From the NCBI GenBank assembly GCA_030037635.1, contig JASHQH010000038.1, positions 1 to 64,000 on the forward strand: 64,000 nt of DNA. Direction: 5' to 3'. The notes beneath the pieces were generated by a model, which saw only the letters and a list, made by a program, of their open reading frames with translations, made no database searches and was not told where the DNA came from. A program made the position numbers and the translations under genes. The stretch comes from Acidobacteriaceae bacterium (GTDB lineage: Bacteria; Acidobacteriota; Terriglobia; Terriglobales; Acidobacteriaceae). Below are positions 8,526 to 16,958 of this stretch, piece by piece (position 1 is the first letter of the stretch; each line of letters opens with the position of its first letter).

Positions 8526-9575
8526 ATGCCACTGGTGACCATGCGGCAGCTGCTGGATGAAGCTGCCAAGGGCGGGTACGGCGTGGGTGCGTTCAACGTC
8601 AACGATATGGAGCAGATTCAAGCCATCATGATAGCGGCCAAGCAGACCAAGTCGCCGGTGATTGTGCAGGCCAGCCGCGGCGCGCGCGCCTTTGCCGAGG
8701 ATCTTTATCTTTTCAAGCTGATCCAGGCTGCAGCCGAGTTGAATCCCGACATTCCGATCGCCATGCACCAGGATCACGGCAACAGCTTTGATACCTGCAA
8801 GAGCGCGATCGGGCTGGGCTACACCTCGGTGATGATGGACGGTTCGCTGCGCGAAGATGGCAAGACGCCATCGACGTTCGAGGAGAATGTGGACGTGACG
8901 CGACGCGTGGTGGACTACGCGCATGAGCGCGGCGTGACGGTAGAGGGCGAGATTGGCGTGCTGGGCGGGATTGAAGACGGGCACGGAGCCGGCGGGACGG
9001 GGCTGGAGCACGTGACCGATCCCGACCAGGCGGTGGAGTTTGCCGAGCGCACCGGCGTGGACGCGCTGGCCATCGCTATCGGCACCAGTCATGGGGCGTA
9101 CAAGTTCAGCAAGAAGCCCGACGGCTCGGTGCTGAAGATGGATATTTTGATCGAGATTCACAAGCGCCTGCCGCACACGCACCTGGTGATGCATGGCAGC
9201 TCGTCGGTGCCCAAGGAGCTGCAGGACATTGTGAACCAGTACGGCGGCAAGCTGAAGCCCACGTGGGGCGTGCCCATCGAAGAGATTCAGCTTGGGATCC
9301 GCAACGGGGTGCGCAAAATCAACGTCGACACCGACAATCGGCTGGCGATTACCGGGGCGATCCGCAAGGTGTTCGCCGAGACGCCTGAGAAGTTCGATCC
9401 ACGCGACTATTTGAAGCCGGCGCGCGAGGCCATGGCCAAGGTGGTGGCTGAGCGCATGACGCAGTTCGGCCAGGCCGGCCACGCGGGCGACTACGCGCCC
9501 ATTCCGATCGCCGAGATGGCCAAGGGCTACGCGAGCGGCAAGCTCGATCCGCGTCCGTCGCTGGCGGCGCGGTAG
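8526..9575 (+). CDS. fba: fructose-bisphosphate aldolase, class II (Calvin-cycle subtype)
   Basis: The enzyme cleaves fructose-1,6-bisphosphate to two triose phosphates using Zn2+. [28 protein letters not shown] and [12 protein letters not shown] carry the zinc and substrate ligands of class II aldolases. The opening [20 protein letters not shown] and the 349-residue length match the subtype first described from Calvin-cycle organisms but also common in heterotrophs. The ATG at 8526 is chosen over upstream in-frame starts because AAAGGAGA lies directly before it and the family begins here. It is a single-gene unit followed by repeats E and D. Confidence 0.95.
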   Translation: MPLVTMRQLLDEAAKGGYGVGAFNVNDMEQIQAIMIAAKQTKSPVIVQASRGARAFAEDLYLFKLIQAAAELNPDIPIAMHQDHGNSFDTCKSAIGLGYTSVMMDGSLREDGKTPSTFEENVDVTRRVVDYAHERGVTVEGEIGVLGGIEDGHGAGGTGLEHVTDPDQAVEFAERTGVDALAIAIGTSHGAYKFSKKPDGSVLKMDILIEIHKRLPHTHLVMHGSSSVPKELQDIVNQYGGKLKPTWGVPIEEIQLGIRNGVRKINVDTDNRLAITGAIRKVFAETPEKFDPRDYLKPAREAMAKVVAERMTQFGQAGHAGDYAPIPIAEMAKGYASGKLDPRPSLAAR

Positions 9576-9616
9576 GTTGCGGAAAGCCCATCTGGAGATG
9601 TGGGGCGTTTGTGCTA

Positions 9617-9661
9617 TCCCGGGTCCGAGAATCCGGACCCGGGGCACCCATGTTCGAGGGG
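9617..9661. repeat. family E hairpin repeat
   Basis: CCCGGGTCCGAGAATCC and GGACCCGGGGCACCC form a long stem, followed by a GTTCGAGGGG tail. A diverged copy with the same plan (arms CCCAGGTCTC / GAGACCTGGG, then TTTTCGAGG) lies at 42281-42323. It sits just downstream of fba. Confidence 0.75.
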
Positions 9662-9677
9662 AGGGGTAAGTTGCCTA

Positions 9678-9726
9678 GTGCGGGCGAGGACGCCCGCACG
9701 ACAGCCGGCAAGGATGCCGGCGCTAC
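9678..9726. repeat. family D double hairpin repeat
   Basis: Two hairpins stand side by side, GTGCGGGC..GCCCGCAC and GCCGGCAAGGATGCCGGC, ending CGCTAC. A nearly identical copy lies inside the ABC exporter gene at 13759-13807. Confidence 0.85.
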
Positions 9727-9735
9727 GAATGTGGA

Positions 9736-10125
9736 TCAAAGGCCGTACTCGCCCATGTCCTCGGCCTCGCACTGCATTTCGCGCTGCCGCGGGGCAGCTT
9801 TCCAGTCGCGCGGCACAATCACGTGTCGCTCCACGTCCTCTTTGGCCTTCATCGCCTCATCCACGCCGAAGGTCATGGCAATATCGTCGATCTTGTCGCC
9901 ATAATGCTTGCGCAGCAGTTCGAGATCGGCACGAAGGCCGGCGCGAGCCTCAGGCTCTTCGTCGCGATCGGCCTCCCATCGCGCGGTGAGGATGATGGAG
10001 AAGCGCAACGCGGCCAGTTCATCGGTTTCGTAGGAGAGAAGCACCTCACGTGAATCTAAAACATAGCGCGAAGCAGGGCCCAGGGTAGCCGGGCTTAACG
10101 GAGCTTGAAGTACGGTCGTGGACAC
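9736..10125 (-). CDS. conserved small protein of unknown function, paralogue of the next gene
   Basis: The 129-residue protein starts with GTG at 10125 behind a strong GGAGGAGG. Its core, LRFSIILTARWEADRDEEPEARAGLRADLELL...KIDDIAMTFGVDEAMKAKEDVER, aligns along its length with the protein encoded at 10279-10608. It is charged and predicted mostly helical, with no signal peptide. I do not recognise the family. The C terminus (about 25 residues) is unique to this copy. The two genes lie head to tail with 153 bases between them, so tandem duplication is likely. Confidence 0.7.
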   Translation of the reverse strand: MSTTVLQAPLSPATLGPASRYVLDSREVLLSYETDELAALRFSIILTARWEADRDEEPEARAGLRADLELLRKHYGDKIDDIAMTFGVDEAMKAKEDVERHVIVPRDWKAAPRQREMQCEAEDMGEYGL

Positions 10126-10278
10126 GGCAGTCCTCCTCCGGGGTTTTTCCCGCGGGGTCGATCACAAGTGATCAGCCGAAATCCGAAAGCGCTAGGGAGC
10201 ACCGGCTCAATGGTCCCCACACTTGACTGGATTGACTGGGAGTATGGAGCGACTTTAACGGGAAAGATGTGAGCTAAG

Positions 10279-10608
10279 TCACTCCACTTGGGCGGCCACA
10301 GTCACAGTCCGCTCCACGTTCTCCTTGGCTTTCATTGCCGCATCCACGCCAAAGCTCATGGCGATGGCGTCGATGGTATTGCGGTAGTTCCTGCACAGCT
10401 GCTCCAGATCGCGGCGCAGATCCGCGCGCCGATCCGGTGGTTCGTTTTGATCTGCCTCCCAGCGGGCGGTCAGAAGGATGGAATAGCGCAGCTCGCCCAG
10501 CTTTTCGATTTGCCGTGCAAGCAACGCCTCGCGCGTTTCGTGAACGGGGCGGGATCCGGGTCCCGTCATCCACAGATGAAGCGTCGCATGAAGAATTTCC
10601 GTGGACAC
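10279..10608 (-). CDS. conserved small protein of unknown function, paralogue of the previous gene
   Basis: The 109-residue protein starts with GTG at 10608 behind GAGGAAGG. It shares with its neighbour the segment ILLTARWEADQNEPPDRRADL and the C-terminal signature IAMSFGVDAAMKAKENVER, with diverged ends. The order of the two genes on the minus strand puts this copy first. A shared MST(T/E) opening and the same start codon and ribosome-binding-site design suggest that the duplication included the translation signals. Function is unknown. Confidence 0.7.
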   Translation of the reverse strand: MSTEILHATLHLWMTGPGSRPVHETREALLARQIEKLGELRYSILLTARWEADQNEPPDRRADLRRDLEQLCRNYRNTIDAIAMSFGVDAAMKAKENVERTVTVAAQVE

Positions 10609-10981
10609 AGCCTTCCTCCTCGGAAGTTTGTCACCAAGGCAAATGCAGCAAATCTTGCGACAGGATTTCAGTGCCCATTACCCGAACCGAGCTGGTTATG
10701 AGCGCACTTCCTGCGCATGGTTTCCAAGGGTGAAGCCGGCTTGAAGCTACGCTGCGCGCCAAACTACTCAACCTGGGAGACTTGAGGGAAAATTTCCCGA
10801 TGGCCTATCATGCAAACTTCCCGTGCGAGGATGAATCCCACGAAGGTATTGGCGGGGCGACCCTAAGGCATCACAAGGGTATTCAGCAGGTTAATGGAGT
10901 CGCGGAGGCTCTCCGGGTTTCCCATCCTTTCGCAAGGAACGCGAAAGGATGGGGCAACGGCGCTCGGAGCCGTGCCGATTC
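10609..10981. other. intergenic region containing a family A repeat
   Basis: No gene is supported here. A complete family A stem-loop lies at 10918-10958 (TTTCCCATCCTTTCGC ... GCGAAAGGATGGGGCAAC), downstream of the citramalate-synthase gene on the other strand. The promoter of the paralogous pair should lie to the left part, near 10620-10760, but no clear boxes are seen. Confidence 0.6.
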
Positions 10982-12685
10982 TCAAGCCCGGACGGGCAAC
11001 GATGCGGATTTGGCAGGGGGTGCGGCCGGCTCCCCGGCGGTTTCGAGCAGCCAGTAGTAGAAGCCGTCGACAATGGCCATGAGGGCAGCCTGGTTCAGGT
11101 CGCTGCTGACGCCGGCGGTGATCCATGGCTCGTGCCCGTCGGCGTTAAAGCTCACGGTTACACGCACATGCGCGGCCGAATCGTGTGAGGAGACGTCGAG
11201 CGCCGCCACGGTAAAAGTGCCCAGCTTCATCTGCTTCAGGGCCGGGTACCAGTTTTCGAGCTCGTGACGCATGGCCTTGGTGAGCGCGTCCACGGGGCCG
11301 GCGCCTTCAGCTCTCGAAGTGGCGACCTTCGACGCGCCAATGGTGAGGGCCATGTGCGCCTGGACGTAACGACCGCCGGCCTCATCCGACTCGTCGTGAA
11401 CCCGCCAGCTCTTGATGCTGAACCAGTTGGGCAGAGTGCCCAGGATCTTCATGCAGGCCAGGCGGAAGGAAACCTCGCTGGCCGTGAATCCGCCGCCGTC
11501 GACCATGGCCTGATTGGCGTCCATCACGGCCTGGGCCTGGGCGGAATCGAGCGTCACGCCAAGCGACTCAGAAAGCAGCATGATGTTGGCGCGGCCCGAC
11601 TGCGCATTGACGCCGATGGTGGGGTTGGCGCCCACCAGCGCCGGATCGCACCACAAATATGCACCCGGATTTTTGCGCTCGCTGGAACCGTGCATGCCGG
11701 CCCAGGTGCCAAAGGCGCCCGGGCCGACGATGGGGGCTCCATGCGGAGCCTCGAGCCCGAAGGCCGCGTAGGCCGCATGGGCCAGTCCAGTGAGGCCGCG
11801 GAGCGACTCGGGGGGGACGAACTCGGCTTCGCCGCGCAGCTGCATGGCCCCGACGACGGTGGTCAAGTTGACGTTGCCACAGCGTTCACCGGTGCCGATG
11901 AGCGTACCCTGCACCTGGACGGCGCCGGCGAGGATGGCGGCGCGCGTGTTGGCTTCGCCCAGGCCGCGGTCGGTGTGCCCGTGGAAACCGAAGTGCGCTC
12001 CGGGGAAATGGCGCTGGAGCTGGTCGAAGACGTGAGAGACTTCTTCGGGGCTGGAACCGCCGTTCGTGTCGCAAACCACAATACGGCTGACTTTCTGCCG
12101 GACGCATTGATCGACAAGCTGGTTGAAGTGGTCGAGGGCGCGGCGGGCAAAATCGCCGCTCATCGGATTCCCTTTTTCGGCACGGCCGCATTGCGCGTCC
12201 ATAGCGTGCTCGAGATCGACGATGACTTCGAGGCCGTTGGAATGGAGATGCTCGATGGTCTCCCAGGACATGCGGAGATTTTCTTCCGCAGTGACGCCGA
12301 GCGACCTTTCGACATCGAGAAGGCGCGACTTGATCACGATGACTGCGACGGGAATGCGCCGCTTGTGGCGGACGATGAATTGAAGGTCCGGCCAGTTCTC
12401 CACTTTTGCGCCGCGGCCGCGCGTGCGCCCGAACAGGGCCAGCTTCATGGCGCCGGTGTCAACGGCGGTGAGGGCGTCCGTGAGGTCGGAGACGAACTGG
12501 TTGGCTCCGGCGAAGCCGATTTCGGCGTAGCGCACGCCAAACGAAGCCATGCGCTCCAGCAGCAGCACGGCGTTGGGCACCGAAACTTCGAGCCCCGGCT
12601 GCTGCAAACCGTCGCGCAAGCTGGTGTCGAAGAGCTCGACCTTGCGCGGTGCGGGCTCTGCCTTTTGTGCGGTTCGTTCGCTCAT
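10982..12685 (-). CDS. cimA: citramalate synthase / isopropylmalate-synthase-like enzyme (HMGL-like plus LeuA dimer domain)
   Basis: The N-terminal TIM-barrel begins VELFDTSLRDGLQQPG and contains DTNGGSSPEEV and GFHGHTDRGLGEANT, the acceptor-binding and metal-ligand motifs of the family. The C-terminal part, about residues 400-540, resembles the LeuA allosteric/dimer domain. Length (567 aa) and the HTDRGLGEAN variant fit the CimA type (pyruvate + acetyl-CoA to citramalate, for isoleucine) better than LeuA, but substrate cannot be settled here. The ATG at 12685 was chosen because the upstream in-frame extension is Arg-rich and atypical; no strong ribosome-binding site marks either start. No other branched-chain gene is adjacent. 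Confidence 0.8.
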   Translation of the reverse strand: MSERTAQKAEPAPRKVELFDTSLRDGLQQPGLEVSVPNAVLLLERMASFGVRYAEIGFAGANQFVSDLTDALTAVDTGAMKLALFGRTRGRGAKVENWPDLQFIVRHKRRIPVAVIVIKSRLLDVERSLGVTAEENLRMSWETIEHLHSNGLEVIVDLEHAMDAQCGRAEKGNPMSGDFARRALDHFNQLVDQCVRQKVSRIVVCDTNGGSSPEEVSHVFDQLQRHFPGAHFGFHGHTDRGLGEANTRAAILAGAVQVQGTLIGTGERCGNVNLTTVVGAMQLRGEAEFVPPESLRGLTGLAHAAYAAFGLEAPHGAPIVGPGAFGTWAGMHGSSERKNPGAYLWCDPALVGANPTIGVNAQSGRANIMLLSESLGVTLDSAQAQAVMDANQAMVDGGGFTASEVSFRLACMKILGTLPNWFSIKSWRVHDESDEAGGRYVQAHMALTIGASKVATSRAEGAGPVDALTKAMRHELENWYPALKQMKLGTFTVAALDVSSHDSAAHVRVTVSFNADGHEPWITAGVSSDLNQAALMAIVDGFYYWLLETAGEPAAPPAKSASLPVRA

Positions 12686-12832
12686 TTGTAGGCTTTGAAG
12701 GGGCAATGTGCGCCGGGTGCGGTGCAAATTCCCCCTACGGTACCATCATAGCGCGGCGGGATTTCCGGACCTGAGGGCCTTTCTCGGTGACCCGACGATT
12801 TCATCAACCTGAAGGCCCATGCTCGGCTCCGA

Positions 12833-15175
12833 TCACACTGCGGGCGCGGTAGAGGGCTCGCGCGAAGGCGGGGCCAGCGTGAGCGCTTCCTGGTCCTTGT
12901 ACTGGAGCTGGTAGAGCTTCCAGTAGAGACCGCGCGCGGCGAGCAGCTCCTGGTGCGATCCCATTTCGCGCAACTGGCCTTTGTGCATCACCAGGATGGT
13001 TTCGGCACGCTGTACGGTGGAGAGGCGATGGGCAATGAGCACGCTGGTTCGGCCCTCCACCATCCGCTCCAGCGCGGCGCGGATGCGCAACTCGGTGTCG
13101 GTGTCGACGCTCGATGTGGCCTCGTCGAGAATCAGGATGTGCGGGTTGTAGGCCAGCGCGCGGGCAAAATTGACCAGCTGCTTCTGTCCCGTGGAGAGCG
13201 AATTGCCGCGCTCCCGCACCGGCTCGTCGAAGCCGCGCGGCAGGCTCTGGATAAAATCCAGCACGTTGACGTCGCGGGCCGCCCGCCGCAAGCCGCTCTC
13301 GGTGATGGTGTCGTTGCCCAAGCGGATGTTTTCTGCAATGGTGCCCGAAAAGAGGAACGGGTCCTGGAGCACCACCGCGAAGTGCTGCCGCAGCGCGGTG
13401 AGATCGTGGTCGCGCAGGTCGACGCCGTCGATGAGGATGCGCCCCGCGGTGACGTCGTAGAACCGCATCATCAGGCTGGTAAGCGTGGTCTTGCCGGCGC
13501 CGGTGTGACCCACAATGGCCACGGTCTGTCCCGGCTCGATGGTGAAGGATACATCCTTGAGGATCCAATCGACGCCGTCGATGGCGGCTAGCCGCTCCGC
13601 GGCTTCAGGCTTTGGACTGGCCGAGTTGCCGGTCGCGGCGGCTACGGGCTTTGCTTCAGGGGCTAAAGCCCCATCCTCTTTTTGCGGCGTTTTCGGCACG
13701 ACTGAAGTCGTGCCCTGATACGAAGCGGCGGTGTCGGGAGCTGGCGGCGGGGACGCGGGTGCGGGCAGGGATGCCCGCACGACAGCCGGCAAGGATGCCG
13801 GCGTTACCTGGCCCGTTGCGGCGGCTACGGCGGCCTTCTGCGCGTCGGTGAGCTTTTGGTAGGTGAACCACACATGCTGAAACTCGATGCGGTTCGATCC
13901 ATCTCCAAGGAGAGTCCGCGCCGGGCTCACGATCTCCGGCTGCGCATCCATGAGCTTGAAGATGCGCTCGCAGGCGGCCATGGCGGCCTGCAGGATGTTG
14001 TACTTGTCGCTCAAATCCTGGATGGGCCGCCAGAAGCGCAGGGAAAACTGCGTGAACATGATGAGCACACCGATGGTAACCGTGGGCGGCAGGTGCAGCA
14101 CGCCGAAGCCGCCGCGCCAGACCACCAGCGCAATGGCCACAGTGGAGAGAACATCGACGGCCGGATAATAGAGCGCGTAGGCAAAGATGGTGTCTTTGAA
14201 CGCGATCATGTGCTGCTCGTTGACCTTGGAAAAGTCGGCGAACGCGCGCTCTTCGCGATTGAACAGCTGCACCACGCTCATGCCGCTGATGTGTTCCTGG
14301 GTAAAGGCGTTGATGCGCGCAATGGCGAGGCGCACACGCCGGTAGCTTTCGCGCACGGAATTACGGAAGATGCGGGTCACGATGAGGATGACAGGCAGGA
14401 CGGCGAAGGCAATCAGCGCCAGCCACCAGCTGATAGCAAGCATGACGGCGGCCATGATGCCGAGCATGAAGAAGTCGTTGATAATGGCCAGAACGCCGTC
14501 AGTAAACATGTCGTTAACGGCGTCGACGTCGGAAGTGAGGCGCGTGACCAGGCGGCCGACCGGGTTCACATCGAAAAATCCCACGTGCATGTTTTGCATG
14601 TGCCTGAAGATGGCGCTGCGCAGGTCATACATGATCTTCTGGCCGATCCACTGCATCAGGTAGACCTGCACGAACTGGAAGACATAGGCCGAAAGCAGCA
14701 TGGCCAGGTAAATGGCGGCCAGGCGGCTGACGCCCTGCACGGCGCCGGAGGGAAGCACACGGGCGAGGGGGCTGCGATAGGCCACCCAATGCGCGACGGC
14801 GTTGGATGGATCGTTGGCGGCGGAGCCGGGAGCAAGATAACGGTCCACGGCCACCATGACCAGGATGGGACCGGCGACATCGCACAGCGATTTGAGCGAG
14901 ACCGCGAAGGAAGCAATGGCGGCCTGCAGCCAATAGGGACGCACATAGCGCCCCAGACGCCGCATCAGCCGCGCGTCGTAGACTTTGCCGACCGCTTCTT
15001 CCTCGCGCCTGGGCTTGGCTTCTTCTGCGGCGGGCTGGGGCTTGGGCTCGCCGGCGGCCGATTGAAGCTTCGGGTCGTCCGAACCCGATTGAAGCCTCGG
15101 CTCGTCCAAACCCGATTGTAGCTTCGGGTCCGCCGCGCCGGGTCGCGTTGGTTGTTTGTGATCGTTATCCGCCAT
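12833..15175 (-). CDS. ABC exporter with fused membrane and ATPase domains, carrying a repeat-derived insert
   Basis: A type-IV exporter half-transporter of 780 residues: six membrane helices (about residues 80-380), then an ATPase domain with Walker A GHTGAGKTTL, a variant signature STGQKQLVNFARAL, Walker B HILILDEATSSVD and a switch His in IAHRLSTVQRAE. Substrate is unknown; multidrug or lipid export is typical. Two oddities are visible. The N terminus has three 9-residue repeats of the DPKLQSG type encoded by 27-bp DNA repeats (15060-15140). About 90 residues are inserted between the first ATPase strand (FQHVWFTY) and ILKDVSFTIEPG, encoded by family C and D repeats (about 13575-13850). The start at ATG 15175 is inferred from loss of sequence character upstream; 15238 is an alternative. 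Confidence 0.9.
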   Translation of the reverse strand: MADNDHKQPTRPGAADPKLQSGLDEPRLQSGSDDPKLQSAAGEPKPQPAAEEAKPRREEEAVGKVYDARLMRRLGRYVRPYWLQAAIASFAVSLKSLCDVAGPILVMVAVDRYLAPGSAANDPSNAVAHWVAYRSPLARVLPSGAVQGVSRLAAIYLAMLLSAYVFQFVQVYLMQWIGQKIMYDLRSAIFRHMQNMHVGFFDVNPVGRLVTRLTSDVDAVNDMFTDGVLAIINDFFMLGIMAAVMLAISWWLALIAFAVLPVILIVTRIFRNSVRESYRRVRLAIARINAFTQEHISGMSVVQLFNREERAFADFSKVNEQHMIAFKDTIFAYALYYPAVDVLSTVAIALVVWRGGFGVLHLPPTVTIGVLIMFTQFSLRFWRPIQDLSDKYNILQAAMAACERIFKLMDAQPEIVSPARTLLGDGSNRIEFQHVWFTYQKLTDAQKAAVAAATGQVTPASLPAVVRASLPAPASPPPAPDTAASYQGTTSVVPKTPQKEDGALAPEAKPVAAATGNSASPKPEAAERLAAIDGVDWILKDVSFTIEPGQTVAIVGHTGAGKTTLTSLMMRFYDVTAGRILIDGVDLRDHDLTALRQHFAVVLQDPFLFSGTIAENIRLGNDTITESGLRRAARDVNVLDFIQSLPRGFDEPVRERGNSLSTGQKQLVNFARALAYNPHILILDEATSSVDTDTELRIRAALERMVEGRTSVLIAHRLSTVQRAETILVMHKGQLREMGSHQELLAARGLYWKLYQLQYKDQEALTLAPPSREPSTAPAV
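13655..13720. repeat. family C repeat inside the ABC exporter gene
   Basis: CAGGGGCTAAAGCCCC (13657-13672) is followed by a second hairpin GCACGACTGAAGTCGTGC (13696-13713), the same two-hairpin plan as in mutS and at 17.04 kb. It is on the opposite strand relative to the coding direction of the host gene, unlike the mutS copy, and is still open in frame. Confidence 0.85.
13759..13807. repeat. family D double hairpin inside the ABC exporter gene
   Basis: GTGCGGGCAGGGATGCCCGCAC and GCCGGCAAGGATGCCGGC match the intergenic copy at 9678-9726 almost base for base. Read in the exporter frame (minus strand) it encodes part of a Pro/Ala-rich stretch in the ATPase-domain insert. Confidence 0.85.
15060..15140. 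repeat. three 27-bp tandem repeats in the exporter 5' coding region
   Basis: Units 15060-15086, 15087-15113 and 15114-15140 start GATTGAAGCTTCGGGTC or close variants. As 27 is a multiple of three, they encode 9-residue repeats (DPKLQSGLD-like) ahead of the first membrane helix. Copy number could vary without breaking the frame. Confidence 0.75.
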
Positions 15176-15237
15176 CAGCCGAAGCGGGAGCGCTTCCCTC
15201 TTTATTGTACGAGTGAGGCGGCGCTGCGATCGAAACA

Positions 15238-15363
15238 CTACCGTGGCGAATCCGGCTTCGGGCTGGGCTCGGGTTTCGGCTTGGGTTTGGGCTGCGGCCG
15301 CGAGACGCCCATGCTTAAAAGCGCGTAGCCAAATCCCCTGCGGAGCCAGTCAGCAAAACTCAT
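15238..15363 (-). CDS. possible small protein, 41 aa, Pro-Lys-rich tail
   Basis: An open frame on the minus strand gives a 41-residue peptide: MSFADWLRRGFGYALLSMGV, then a tail of alternating Pro and Lys (PQPKPKPKPEPSPKP). A GGAAG lies about 8 bases before the ATG. The first half could form an amphipathic or membrane-associated helix. It fits neatly between cytochrome c (15410) and the exporter (15175) on the same strand. The tail could instead be a simple-sequence artefact, since the DNA around 15250-15300 is itself repetitive. Function unknown. Confidence 0.4.
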   Translation of the reverse strand: MSFADWLRRGFGYALLSMGVSRPQPKPKPKPEPSPKPDSPR

Positions 15364-15409
15364 TGTTAAACTTCCGTATCGATCCGTTCGTCCTGGCAAT
15401 GATCCGTCA

Positions 15410-15976
15410 CTACTTGGTCGTTTCGGGCGCGGCGGTTTGCGCAGCTGCCGGGGTTTCTCCGCTCACAATCGATACTGCGGCGGGCGGCAACGGCTTGTCG
15501 GCGTTGGCCAGCAGCAAACTCACCTGCCACATTTGCGTGTCGGTGAGTAAGCTCTTGAAGCTCGGCATGCCTGAGAGCCGGATGCCGTTGGCGACCTTCC
15601 AATAGGTTTCGCCCGGCGGATCGTCGCTTACCCCCACCACAGCGCTGTTGCGATGCTTCTCCCACAGCTGCGGAGCCCTGGGATACATGTGCGGGGCAAA
15701 TTGCGAGGGCTTGCCGTAAAAGCCGTGACAGGCTGAGCACTGGTCGCGGTAGACGCCGGCTCCGGCGACAAAACTCCCTTCGTCCGCCTGGATGGGAGGG
15801 GCTGCGGGCATCTCGCTCGCGATGCGCGCGTTCAGCGGGCCATGCGTGATCTGCCGCTCAAAGGGCAGCGGCGGATCGGAAACGGCAACCGGCGGATGCC
15901 CCCAGCGCAACCATGCGAACACCGCCGCGGGCGCCAACAAGAAGCCCAGAATCACTCCAAATAGTAATTTTCCCAT
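15410..15976 (-). CDS. membrane-anchored or exported c-type cytochrome
   Basis: The 188-residue protein opens with a hydrophobic helix (LLFGVILGFLLAPAAVFAWL) that is either a signal or a membrane anchor. A single haem-binding motif CSACH is at residues 80-84 and a likely distal Met lies in GIRLSGMPSF (Met137), the layout of class I monohaem cytochromes. A low-complexity Ala/Pro/Thr tail follows. It should carry electrons in the periplasm; the partner is unknown. The ATG at 15976 is followed at once by the helix and GGAGCGCAAGTCG lies upstream. Confidence 0.88.
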   Translation of the reverse strand: MGKLLFGVILGFLLAPAAVFAWLRWGHPPVAVSDPPLPFERQITHGPLNARIASEMPAAPPIQADEGSFVAGAGVYRDQCSACHGFYGKPSQFAPHMYPRAPQLWEKHRNSAVVGVSDDPPGETYWKVANGIRLSGMPSFKSLLTDTQMWQVSLLLANADKPLPPAAVSIVSGETPAAAQTAAPETTK

Positions 15977-16163
15977 CGACTTGCGCTCCTTTGTTGCCTT
16001 CCATACTATCCTGTCCGGGCTTTGCAGATAATTTCGCTTCTTTCCGCCACAATCAATGTATCCCGTCCCAATGGAGCTTGAAGGTGCAGGCGCATCGGCG
16101 CCCGCACGTGGTGGCCGTGCATTCGGCCGTCATAGCCGGGACGTGGCTGAAAGGAACTCCTTG

Positions 16164-16958
16164 ATGAAAGATCAATCAATTTTGAAACTTCCACCCCACG
16201 GCGCAACAATCACGCCGTGGGGACCCCGGCGGCTCGGCCGGAAGGCCGTGAAAACCGACACGCGCACGCTGGCACTGGCCAAGTATCTTACGCCGGCACT
16301 GCCGGCGCCGCCGGCAGCAGTGGACTGGACGAAAGGCATCACGAGTTGGGGCATGATGCTGAACGATACGCTCGGCGATTGCACGATAGCCGGCTGCGCA
16401 CATGCTGTGCAGGTATGGACGGCGAACAACGGCGGCATGGTTACGGTGCCCGATTCCACCGTGGAGAGCTACTACGAGAAGTGGGACGGATACGATCCTG
16501 ACGATCCAAGCACCGACGCGGGCGGCGCGGAACTGGACGTATTGAATGACTGGCGGAAGCAAGGCTTTGCGGGCAACGGGCTGGTGGCCTTCGCCGATCC
16601 CAAGCCGGCCAATCTGACCGAGGTGCGGCAGTCGATCGCGCTCTTTGGCGGGGTGTACATTGGGCTCGCGCTGCCTCTCACAGCACAAACCCAGGATGTG
16701 TGGGATGTGGTTGCGGACGGCGGAGACAACGCCGCGCCGGGCAGCTGGGGCGGGCACTGCGTCTTCGTTCCGAAATACGATCAGAACGGATTCACGTGCA
16801 TCACCTGGGGCCAGCTGAAAACCATGACCCTGGCCTTCTGGAATCAATACTGCGACGAGGCGCACGCGCTGCTGGCCATGGATTGGCTCTCAGTGAAAGG
16901 CACTGCCAGCGGCTTTGACCAAGCGCAGTTGCAGGCGGACCTGCAAGCGATTGTTTAG
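16164..16958 (+). CDS. papain-like-fold protein candidate (putative cysteine peptidase), 264 aa
   Basis: I do not recognise a named family, but LNDTLGDCTIAGCAHAVQVW has the look of a helix-start active-site Cys of papain-like enzymes, WGGHCVFVPKYDQNGF resembles the His strand, and ITWGQLKTMT could supply the third polar residue. No signal peptide is seen. The ATG at 16164 is preferred over 16056 because AAAGGAA precedes it and the upstream residues are low-complexity. It is alone between cytochrome c and a repeat cluster. Proteolytic activity is an inference from spacing and motif shape only. Confidence 0.55.
   Translation: MKDQSILKLPPHGATITPWGPRRLGRKAVKTDTRTLALAKYLTPALPAPPAAVDWTKGITSWGMMLNDTLGDCTIAGCAHAVQVWTANNGGMVTVPDSTVESYYEKWDGYDPDDPSTDAGGAELDVLNDWRKQGFAGNGLVAFADPKPANLTEVRQSIALFGGVYIGLALPLTAQTQDVWDVVADGGDNAAPGSWGGHCVFVPKYDQNGFTCITWGQLKTMTLAFWNQYCDEAHALLAMDWLSVKGTASGFDQAQLQADLQAIV

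Noticed and set aside
11264..12691. 475-residue plus-strand frame across the citramalate-synthase gene
   Set aside because: It is a shadow of the conserved minus-strand gene; no ribosome-binding site or recognisable domain.
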